Part shown: piece by piece, positions 20,209 through 31,454 of the stretch
Layout of the letters: every line of letters begins with the position of its first letter
Position numbering within the stretch: position 1 is the stretch's first letter
NCBI GenBank assembly: GCA_018105865.1
Contig: CM030852.1
Coordinates: forward strand, 7,080,034 to 7,144,033
Direction of reading: 5' to 3'
Length of the DNA: 64,000 nt
Source: Metaphire vulgaris
Taxonomy: Eukaryota; Annelida; Clitellata; Crassiclitellata; Megascolecidae
Notes under the pieces: generated by a model
Told to the model about the DNA's origin: nothing
Database searches by the model: none
What the model saw: the letters and a program-made list of their open reading frames with translations, nothing else
Translations under genes and position numbers: made by a program

Positions 20209-20342
20209 GACGCTATGGTTATGATGTGCGCTAAAGATATCAGGTTAGTAATAGTGTCCCATTTTCATATATGATTATTGTATAGTTTAGAAGAAACTTT
20301 TGAAAAACTTTTTGAAAAGCTACTTCTCGTGTTGGGTAGTAA

Positions 20343-20517
20343 CAGGGCGCGATTTGTAGGGGGAAGGGGGATTCCTCCCCACTGCCCAAATGCATCCCCC
20401 TACTGCTGCATCTCCCAACAACTACATCCCCCCACTGCTACATTTCCCCAACAACTACGCCCCCAAGCTTAACAAATCCCCTCCTCCCACTGTACCAGGT
20501 CATAAAATCGCACACTG
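20343..20517. mobile_element. Small hAT-like MITE nested in a larger one, 175 bp
   Basis: Ends CAGGGCGCGATTTG and CAGTGTGCGATTTT (reverse). Flanks ggtagtaa and ggtactaa match at 7 of 8. The interior is C-rich with repeated CTACTGCTGCATCTCCCAAC-like units. Confidence 0.75.
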
Positions 20518-20879
20518 GGTACTAATAAATGAATAGTTGATATAAAACACCGCGGACGGGGACGGAGACCAAAATGCGGGTACGGGGACGGGGATGGGTT
20601 CCGAAATGCGGGGACGGGAATGGGGATGGGGACAGAGATTAGGGGATGGGGTGGGGATGGATTTTAAGTCAATGGGGACGGGGTGGGGATGGAGAAAAGC
20701 TTTGCGGGGACGGGAGGGGATGGGGACAACAGTCAGTCCCCGTGCACACCTCTAGTCCACGATGTCCGATGAAACCATAAAAGTCTTGGGAGCAAACCGG
20801 AAATTTTGGCGATAAAGCAATCCGATAATCCAGGCAATGGATCCGGTCACTGATTGGATGGTGGAGGCAGGCGGCATTT

Positions 20880-21560
20880 CCAGAAGAAGAGAGCCAAGTC
20901 TATGATGACCCAAACCTGGCGGGACTAACTGTCCTTTTGGAATGCAGGTGGATCTGAGACTAAACATGGATAAGCCCGGTCAAAAAGATGGGTTTTTAAT
21001 CTTGCTCTAAAAATTTGTAATGAATTTGCAATGCGAACATGCTGAGGCAATGAGTTCCAGAGTTTTGGGGCAGCCACTGAGAAAGCACGAGAACCAAGAA
21101 CTGTCCGAGTATGGGGGATGGAGAGAACTATTGCAGACGAAGATCTGGTCGAGTATTTGTTTGCTTGTACAGAAAGTTTTGAAAGAAGGTAACTGGGTTC
21201 CTTGTAGTAAAGTGTTTTGTATACCTGAAGGCAGATTTTAAAGTCTATCCTTTCTTTAATTGGAAGCCAGTGAATACCCTTACAGACTGGGGTTATGTGC
21301 TCACGTTTTGGGGTTTTTGAAACTACCCGAGCCAATGAATTTTGAACTCGTTAGAGTTTAGCCAGGTTTGATTTAGAAATTCCAAAAAGAAGGGAGTTGC
21401 AATAATCAAGACGACTGGACACTAAGGCATTTGCCAAAAGCATTAACGCAGGTTTATTCAGAAATTTCCTAATACGATACAAATCACGAAGGTGGTAGTG
21501 AGCTACTTTACAAATGCTAGGACTGAATATGAGAGGGTGCTTGAGAAATATGTGTATACA

Positions 21561-21659
<99 letters not shown>

Positions 21660-21692
21660 GAACTGATCACCGTCATTATGAAGCTGGGTCAA
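20880..21692 (-). pseudogene. CR1/L2-like LINE C-terminal part
   Basis: Reverse strand: NALVSSRLDYCNSLLFGISK SNLAKL at 21351-21430, then in another frame THITPVCKGIHWLPIKERID-like sequence, SAIVLSIPHTRTVLGSRAFS and AAPKLWNSLPQHVRIANSLQ ... FRARLKTHLFDRAYP. One of the best-kept C-termini in the window, with a frameshift near 21345. The 3' side is separated from its UTR (18815-18905) by inserted DNA. Confidence 0.85.
21554..21661. repeat. TA then GA dinucleotide microsatellite
   Basis: About 23 TA units followed directly by about 30 GA units, inside the LINE. Confidence 0.98.
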
Positions 21693-21699
21693 GATGCTT

Positions 21700-23419
21700 G
21701 AAGACGCTACAAATTTGCAACCTTTCGTTTGTGTTAAAGAGTAATTGGAGAAGCACCTTTATACTAATCGGCACAGAAAAACATTTAGCCTAACGTTCTA
21801 CCTGGATTTTCTTTGTTCTGTTGAGTTGAAACCGAGAATGACTTCGTAGGTCAAGCACAGTCTTTGTAACTGTATAACTAGCACATATATGAGCAGACGT
21901 TGAGTACGGATGGCATTTTAATAAATCGACAACTGTCGTCGATTAATTGCGTATTTGAGCGCTTTTGTCAAATCATAGTGCGTGTTACAGTGTTAGGTCT
22001 ATTAATTGCATGTTTCAACAAGCTTTGAGCGAATTAAGTTATCTTATTAGAATTGCTTAAATATGTCATTGAAGCAAATTTTTTTATTAATTAAAGCATT
22101 AAGTATCTTCGGTCATGTGATCATGTTTCCCTCCGATTCCTCTTCCATTCATTTCAATGCTGGAATTTTGCATTTAAATTCACTGGTTTCTATTTTGAAA
22201 AACTTATATAAACTCATCACCCAAGAATGATTGAAACTTTCCGTAAATTAAGACATAAAGCGACAAGCGACCTAGAGAGCTACACTGAAAAATTCACCCC
22301 AGTGTGAAAAATCTCCATGCAAAATGTATTTTCCAAAGAAAATTGGGCACAATATAGTATGCGATTGTATTGTAGCAGCACTGGAGTTCTTACGACTCAA
22401 TATTATCAGAGAGCAAAGACAAAACCACAGCAACCAGCGTTGCCTACCAGTGGCGTATTTAGGGGTATTCTCCTGATCCATAGCGTACCCCTTTGGTCTT
22501 TGGTCCTTCACTTCGGTTGCACCGCAAAATATTTTAAATTTTGTTTAGGGGATACAGTATTTGCTTCATAACTTAATTTGTGCAATTAGTAAAAAATGTT
22601 GTAAAGTGAAGGAAACTTTAAGAAAGTATGCGCTCCATAGGCTAATTAATAAATGTTAGTTACTGCGTCGTTACAAATTGCAATCAGCTTTCGTCTGTTA
22701 AACAATTATGGAGCAAAAAGAGGTAGCCTAATTGAGCGAAACTACAGCATTTAAATAAACTTAAACTGTATGTTATTGCAGAACATAGAATAAGTTATTT
22801 TTCGAACTTCTTAAATTTCAGCATACCTCTTTAAGTCTTTCTAAATACGACCATGTTGCCTACAGGCTGGATTTGGGGAAATTTTCCCCAAGTCTTAGAT
22901 CCTCCCAAAAATAATTGCATCTCAGTGTGTAATGCGATGACAATTTCTCACTGCTCCCTCCCCAAACTACACCCTCCATACAAACTGCCATAAATCCCCC
23001 ATGGCAGATTTGAGAGTATGCAACGCTGACAGCAGCTAAGCCTGCATAAACATTTGCAATCCATACGTCAAAAAGCAGCGAAAGGAAGACAGAGACTTTA
23101 ATACACAGATGGCCTAAGAGAAAAAAAAGGAAATAGGGACAACATTGAACTGACAAGAACAGCCAGAAACGCAGCAGAGAAGAATCCATGGTCGCTGTCT
23201 GAGCAATAGCCTATATCACCTTGACTCTTAAAACAGCGGTCGTTATATGACTGTGCAAATACTTATAGCCTATATAAGTACTATGGTCTATGAGCAAGAT
23301 AAGATATTATTCATGTCTGATCGATATTTTTCAGCACGGTTTGACTGTCAGAGGTGTACGAGTGTTATCATATAAAATCAAAGTTTAAAGGGGCGTGAGG
23401 ATATTTATTTTCTGAAAGA

Positions 23420-23420
<1 letters not shown>
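21700..23420. other. Intergenic DNA between iGluR and FIP genes
   Basis: No exon is supported. A left end CAGTGGCGTATTTAGGGG at 22450 with CCCTTTGGTCTTTGG nearby is related to the MITE at 57002-57176 but has no partner end. 22860-23190 holds an open reverse frame without recognisable features. Confidence 0.45.

Positions 23421-23479
<59 letters not shown>
23421..23479. repeat. ATT microsatellite upstream of the FIP gene
   Basis: About 20 ATT units, ending roughly 77 bp before the FIP start codon. Confidence 0.98.
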
Positions 23480-23480
<1 letters not shown>

Positions 23481-23556
23481 GAGCTTCCCTCACAGAGACG
23501 TTGAAAAGTGAATTATTCAATTGTTTCTAATAAATCGGCGTAGAAAATATTTCTGA

Positions 23557-23691
23557 ATGGAACAAGATTTCACAGAAGAACTGAAAGATGTGTTCGAACT
23601 ATGCGACCCTGATGAACAGGGATTCATCTTAATTGATCGCTTCACAGATTTAGCCAAATCCCATTTCACGACTTCCACAGCCATAGACGAG
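23557..23691 (+). CDS. FIP exon 1, start codon and EF-hand 1
   Basis: ATG at 23557 with an upstream in-frame stop (TAG at 23542). Encodes MEQDFTEELKDVFELCDPDE QGFILIDRFTDLAKSHFTTS TAIDE. Helix-loop-helix with incomplete Ca-ligand set, as in many FIP4/Nuf proteins. Donor GACGAG|gtatgc, phase 0. Confidence 0.85.
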
Positions 23692-26600
23692 GTATGCTTA
23701 CTAATTTAAAAGGTAAATAGCTATAACCTAGTATGAGATAAATTGAAGGTCGGAAAACCTCTGTCTTGTGATTGCGTTGCTGTTTCTTATACAATCTTGA
23801 AATTAGGCAATCAAAGGCAGAGTAAAATCAAAACTGACAGTCATAGCAGAGCAACCTGCTCCGAAAATGTAACCCTGACTCTAACCTTATCCTAAACCGA
23901 GACATTTTGTCCGTGACATTTTGTCCGGCCACGTAGTCTTCGCGTCGTCATTGACAAACAAAGTGAAAGGCACGCCATTGCTAATATGACGCAACGCTAC
24001 CAGGTAAAGTCGGCAATCGTTACTTGGTTGCTATGCAGTGGTATGCTATCGCTATGTCAAGTTAAATTTAGATCTTTCATCGTTTTCTCTATTTTAGGAC
24101 TGGGTCAAGACAATTGCCTTTCTTAAATCTGGTGGCAATCAAAGAATAGATTTTTCGCAATTCTGCACATACATTAACGACATTCTAGCGCTTCAGGGTA
24201 ATGCATTATCTACGTTATACGCAATACGAAAATATAAACGAAAAAATACCATACCATAGAATCAAGTTCAGAGAGTGCACAACCCTTAGTCCAGCGTTTA
24301 GCAAATAAATCTCAATTGTTACTAATGGAGTTGGTTGGCAATAAATTAGGATAAGATTAGTTACAATTTGGATTCAAAGCAAATTCTAGTTGCAGACATT
24401 GTCATTTGCATTCTATGGTTTCTCTGGGCTCTACAGTGTGTAAAAGCAAAAAGTGGACCAATGTTTAACATTTAATATTTCGGCCGCGTGTGTAGTGATT
24501 TAAATAAAATTTATAAGCCATATACATGAGAATGAGTCTATGGTAATCGCCAAATTTTATGCTGATATCTTTAGTGTTTGCTGAAATATGGCCAAAAAAA
24601 CTAGAGACCCAAATTTTAAAATTGATAACGGAATATAACGGTATTAAGCTATACAGTGATAACAAATTATTTTGTTTATTTTCTGGCCATGAAAAGGGTC
24701 GTTTTAAAGATTTTTTAGATGATTTGTTGCGGGAGCAGGTGCTAAAAATGCCTACCCTTAGCCTTCACACAAGCCGGCAATTAAACGCTTCTTCACTGAC
24801 AGTATCGACTTCTTGACCTGGTCCTCAGGCAAACTCCTCCAGATATTCTTCAGCACAGTCTTCAATTTCGTGATGTTCTGTGGCTTTGGCTGATACTTTT
24901 GATATCTGTCGAGCATGATTCCCCAGACGCGGAAGTCAAGTGGATTGATATCTGGAGAGTTGGGTGGCCAGTCATCTTTCTTGATGAAATCTGGACAATT
25001 TTGCTCCAGAAAATCCTGGGTCCTGAGAGCAGAGTGAGCAGGTGCTCCGTCTTCCTGGAATATAAAATCTCCTAGCAAAGCACGAGTCCTGCAGGAGATC
25101 TGGTAGCAGCTGAGTTACGTAGCACTCGGCGTTCACTTTGGATTTGTCTGGTACGAAGTGCAGGCGACCCTTGCCCTGATGGCACACTCCAGCAGACACC
25201 ATGACATGTCTGGAAACCTTTTCCCGCTGCCTGACAAGTAGTTCTGATGGCAAATCTCGTTTCCTTCCCACACCCCACACTCGCTGACCTTGACTGCTGA
25301 CTGGCGGATCAAGGTAGAAGGCCTTTTCGTAAGTGAAAAAACCTTCTTAATCGCATCATACGTCTGCGGCGAAACACGCGCTTGTTCCTGGCTGCGACGT
25401 TGTCAATTTTAAATTTTGTGTCTCTTTAGTTTTTTGGCCATATTTCAGCAAACACTAAAGATATCAGCATGAAATTTGGCATTTACATCAAAAACATTCC
25501 CAGGTATATGGCCTATAAATTTCATTTAAATACTACACAAGCGGCCGAGATATTAAATGTCAAACATCGGTCCACTTGTTACTTTTACACACTGTAGATT
25601 TTCTAAGGGTTTTGATCTATTCTATTTTATTCTACATGACGATTTATATGGCGCAGTAGCAGAGCGAGGGCCAAAGTCAAGAGCGCTTTACATGCATGGA
25701 ACAATCGTACGATGACTCGATGAGTTGAAAAGGTGCGTTTTAAGCTTAGTGGCGAATGAATCGAAGGAAGTGTCTGCGGTCACTGAGTCGGGCAAAGAAT
25801 GGTTAATAATTATGGTTTAACTTGCTTACTAGTAAAACATAAAGTTCCAAAGTGTATAATAGGGTGTAGTGATGTCAGCTATTTTTACGCACATTTCAGG
25901 TTTTGTACAATTAATTATCCTGATTTTAAATATAAAAAGAATTTTTCACAGCAACAAGCGGAACACCTCCTTTTTGCCACAAGAAATGTCCTGCAGAACG
26001 TCAGTTTTTGATGGACCAGAGAACCACACGAAAAATGCAAATCGGTACAATCGATAGAAAGGTAACAGCAGTTAGGAAAAGAAAACAAGCAAGGGAAGAT
26101 TGGATGAAAGAAAGAGAAGGCGAAGAAAGCAGAAGGAAGATGGCAAGGGAGAACATAGTTTCACCTGCGAAAGTGTTTGCAGCACTGCATGAAGTCAGAT
26201 TCGGATGTCTGCAGTTCCAGTGCAAAAGAAGCTGATGATTTGTCTGATGATGCTAATGATGATGACTGGACTGAGGCTTTTGAACAACAGGACAGGAATA
26301 TGGTACCAATACCAACCATTGCTTTGGAAGCAGACCGCTATGGAGTGTCAAATAGGGCAGCTGCGGCCATCAGCACAGCAACGTTGGTGGACTATGGCAT
26401 TACTAGTTTTAAAGACCAGACTGATCAATGTTGTCGATCATCACAAAGTATGGAGGGCTCGACAACAGTTGAGAGGGGTTATCAAGGCAACTCCTATCAA
26501 CAATGAAGAGGAAATCATGGCAATATTTTTTGATGGGCGAAAAGACAAGACACTGGTGAGAGATAAAAGGGGAGACAAGTGGTATAGTATGAAGAAAACT

Positions 26601-29600
26601 GAAGAACACGTCGTACTGATTGGTGAACCGGGAACTTTCTATCTATGCCATTTAACACTGGAGCGAGGCACAGGTTCTACTAATGCTGATAGCATTCACA
26701 GTACAATGGAAGAAATGGGAATTACAAATAAGATCATGCATGGCAGTTGGAGCCAATAGCACAGCTAGTAACACTGGGCACCGCGGTGGGGCAATACATC
26801 TGTTAGAGCTTCACACTGGTCGGCCTCTGCAGTGGTTCATTTGCTCTTTACACTTGAACAATTCCATTTCGCCACCTGTGCAACTGAAGGACCCACACTA
26901 TGGAAAGGACCAATTGGAAATGCATTGGCTACTTGTGCATCATTGCCACTTTCTGCAGAAGGATTTAAACTCATCACCGATGGTGATCCTCTTCCAGAAA
27001 TCGACGTCACCGAACTTAGTAATGACCAAGCCTACCTATACAAAATGATCACAGCTATTAGATGTGAGAGCATCAGTGACGATTTACTGCAGGAAACACC
27101 TGGGCCCATGTCTATGGCCAGTTGGCTCACCACTGCTAGTAGAATATGTCGGCTGTATGTGGCAACAGTGCAACCAAGTAACCAACTGTATTCCCTGACA
27201 CACTTCATTGTCTGCAGCTATGGGCCTACATGGTTTAGCATCAAGTTTCGCCCAAGATGCACAAACGGACCAAGGCACTTGCTTCAACAAATTAAGCAGC
27301 AGAGATTGTTATCATCCGCCTGCAGGAATATAACACGGCCCGTATTGCAACGAAACTCATACTGGGCCCATCAGGAAAATGTCCTTCTGTCGATGCTTGG
27401 AGATGACGATGCAGTCAATAGGAAGGCTGCAGTGGACATAATAAAGACTATTCGCTAAGCAGCTGGTGATCTCAACGGCAAATCAGAGAATTTCGACCTC
27501 CCAAAATAAAGTAGAATGCTCAAACGTTGCAAGACTTACTGCCCTCAATGGAGGAACTCACACTGGAACCACCTCTTACAAAACACCTCTCCGATGATGA
27601 ACTCCTGCAGCTTGTCACTCAGCCCTTCATCAGTCATATACCTTGCCACTCTCAGGGAGTCGAACGCTGTGTCAAGACAGTGAGTTAGGCCTCAAAATCA
27701 GTTTATGGCATGGGTGCTAGAGATGGTTACATTCAAGCAGTCATCGAGTCAAGACACAATATGCCGTCATTTGAGACTAAGCAAGATTTTCGTTTACCGC
27801 ATGACTAGAAACGAAAACCGGTCCCTGTAGTGTTTCTATTATTGAACAGTGCAAATATTATTAGAAAGTGATCTTGTCTTGCAGCTATTGAATACAATAG
27901 CTTTTGACAAAACAGAAACATTTAGTTTTAAAGAAAAACATGATTTTTGCATGTTTTGGGGGCAGAAAAAGGAGGTGTTCTGCTCTATACAGATTTCTCT
28001 GTTATACATTTTTTGAATCAGCATAGGTGACTGTATAAACCCCCAAATGTGCCTGTTGATCTGCTAAAATTCATTGGATGACGCTACACCCTAGTGTATA
28101 ATCCTGATTCTTTTAGACTGGTGTAGTAAATGCAATAGTGTCGTTAGACAGGGTGGTGTTTTATCCACTTGCTTTACGCAGGAGTTTGACAGAGAGGTTT
28201 TGCTATCGCCAGATTTGTATTTATAAATGAACTGATAGACCGACTTAGTGACTCTGATATTAGCCATAGGTGAAGACAGTTTGATATGTTGACGACCGCG
28301 AGAGCGCCTTCATGCTCCTGGGCCGGTAAACATTTCTTCTCCTCCTCTCCACGATATGATGGAGAGAAAGAAGGGGCGTCGACTTCTTAAGTTAATACTA
28401 ATAATTGTTATAGCCTCCGTTGAAACCATTAGCACTGCAAAAGTCTGAATTAGGGCAGTGCAGATATTAATTTAAATAGGACCTTGTCTTAAGTAACAAG
28501 TCAAGTAAAGTAACTAGCTGCAATTATCAAAAAGTAACTAATGAAACAACTAGTTACGTTTGATGTGCAGTAACTAGTTAATTAATAAAGTATGTTAAGT
28601 AACTAGCCAACGTTGAAGTCTGGTGTCATATGACCTTCAGAGTTCAGACACTAGATTTGTTTTCATTAGTTCTTAGTAAAGCCAAAGTAAAGTCGAGTAA
28701 AGTCGCCGAGCTCTCGAGGTTCCTAGGACGGTGTTCCGTTTCAAGGTCCTCAACCAGGCGACTTGTGCAGATTACATGATACGAGGCCAGTGTTCTCATG
28801 CAATGCGCCAGTTTTTTACTCCCCTAATTAATCCGCTACTCAGTTGCCACCGCCATCTGGCGAATGTAGGCTGAGTCGACCTTAGGGCTCCGGCGGGTCT
28901 TGAACTCGCGAGTGCCGCGACCCTCTGCTGAATCTGCTCTATCGTCCAACGTTAACGTTACCACCACTCTGCTACTAAATTACCGTCTTTTCATTAGGCC
29001 CTATTATTTGACAAATTTACTTTTTAGATTATATTTCGCCTTTATATATTTTCAGTAAGCATATCCCCAAATAACGACAGTAAGCGTCAGTCTTACTGAT
29101 TGGTGTGTCAACTTTTAAAATAAAGGTTCGTCGCCGAGTGATTCTAGAAGTTCTCAGAAAACATATACAAGAAACGCGATTAATAAACATCAAGACTTTG
29201 GAAATAGCAAAAGTTTGCAAGAAAGAGATGGCGACGTTAAGGTTAGTCTATAAAGATGATTGAGATAATTTCTCTGATAATTATAATGTTCTCTGTTGAC
29301 TGCAGTTCCTTAAAAATTTCGAGACTTCGCTATTCGCATTTGTTCTGTTTCATGTAGGGGCCGTCCATGAAGCATGTCACGCTAGAGCAGTGGCGTAGCT
29401 AGGATTTTTAGACCCTAATGCAAAAATTATTAATGGGCCCCTTCAACTTAAAAAGTCACAACATGACGAACAGTGTATTAAGGCTTAAAAAATTTTAACA
29501 CTTAGGGCCTAATAATAACGCATCATTTGTCACTGGATTCAGGAAACTGAAAACGGCTTTGTTTTTGTAGCGCGGTCATATTTAATACCTACCAAATTTG

Positions 29601-31419
29601 CCTGATTAAGACTGATTTTTAATGTGTTTTTAATTATTTACTTTTATTATTTACTTTCTTTTTTACATTGGTGGTCAAAAGGCCCCCAGTTCTTCTGGGC
29701 CCTAATGCCTTGCTTATTCTTGCTTTATGGTAGCTACGCCTCTGCGCTAGTTTGTGAAAAGGGGAAGAGGTCAAAAGCTACCAAAAATAACGGCACTTTA
29801 TGGATGGACCCTAGCTATAAAGTAAACAAGATATAGGAAGCAATTGTTAATTTTCTTGCTTTGTAAAATAATGACATTAGACGTCATACATGTCAGTTTC
29901 CATTTGCATTCAGTTGCTCTCTGTGTGATATGGCATATGGCAACAGTGGGGATGCAATCCTAGAAGTAATGCTGCTGCTGTTTATGATTGTTGCACCGGG
30001 CAGCAAACAAAACATTTTGTCCGTTAGGCGCAGTGGTTAAATTGAGCCTGATCTTGCCGGATCTCCAATCCGGAACGTCTGGCATCAGATACGGAACGTA
30101 CTTTTTATTCGTTTTGATCTTTTATTGTTTATTTTAGCACTGTGCATGCATGGGAGAGTAAAGAACACGTGAACTGTACATGATCGTTTAAAATGAATAA
30201 AAAAAGTTGTGAAGAAATTTCGTAGCCGGTGGAAAAATAAGTTTATCCGGCATCTTTGAAAAAGTAATTTAACCACTGCATGGTTAGGTGTACTTTATAT
30301 ATTTCACGTAGGCCTACCCTTTATTCAATCGAGTATTCTGATTCCAAATTTACAGTTGGAATTTTTCTATCACGCCTGAATCTTTATTATGCACATAAAC
30401 TAAGGGCTCGTCCACAAATGACGTTACGCGTCTAGGGGAGGGGTCCGGGTTTCTGTGTTAGAAAGTGTGACAAGGGGAGGGGTTCCATAAATGTGACGTA
30501 ACGCAACACAACATTTTTAAGTGACGACCTTTTTTCTTATCAGGGTATTTGGAGAGGGAAATACAAGAATGACGCTTTTTGCTTGTCAGTATGTTTGGAG
30601 AGAGAAAAAAATAGAAGGATGAATTACCCTTTTTTGCTTGTCAAGACTTTTTAGAAGACGAAAAGGGGGTCGGCCCGTTGTTACGTCATACTTTAGGGGT
30701 CTGACTTTTTTACGTCGCATTACGTAGGGAGGAGGGGTCAAAAAGTGCCAAAAAAATCGCGTTGTTATTTATGGACACAATTTAAATTTAAGCTAAATAA
30801 ATGCAAGTGTGAGAAAAACTTTCATTTAGTTGCCATAAAGTCACTATGAAAAATAAACTTTGAGTCAAACCTATGGACGCGTTCTACTCTGAATTTGAAA
30901 GAAAACTCAAATGACTGCATACAGGATATAATACTGCAGAAGTATACCAAATGTTATGCATTTTGACCCGGTTTGGAAAATATTTACAATGATACTGGGC
31001 GGTACCGGTTTTATTGGCCAACTCTGTACATCAAAGCAAATATATCAACATTAACCAGAAAGTATCACAGTATTGAAATTCACTGATTAAAAGAAACAAG
31101 ACACATAAAACTTTAAATCCACCTAATTTGTCTCATTGCCTTCCTAGCTGAGTCACAGAATACAGGAGATAAGATATACCCTATGCAGTTTTAAATCAAA
31201 GACATTGGGGATGGAGGTGATGTTCTTTGCCAGAGCTGGAAAGGCAGTTACTCAATAGGCTAAAGTGCTGAGGAATTCAACATCTTAAGAAAGTTCAAAT
31301 AGATCCTGATCATTACATAAGAGTCATTTATAGTTCTCAGCACTTATGTTACAATATTGCACAAAATCAGCTTCTTGTTGTCTCAGAATTCATGCGGTAA
31401 ATATCGCATACATTGCCTA

Positions 31420-31454
<35 letters not shown>

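Larger units (their letters stand above)
19338..20754. mobile_element. hAT-like non-autonomous element, 1417 bp
   Basis: Perfect 8-bp target duplication gtccacga at 19330-19337 and 20755-20762. Ends TAGAGGAGTGCACGG and TAGAGGTGTGCACGG (reverse strand). The left subterminal part is full of ACCGCGGT palindromes, the right of GGGGACGGGGA repeats. No transposase. A nested 175-bp element is at 20343-20517 and a 23-bp perfect inverted repeat at 20082-20208. Confidence 0.95.
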
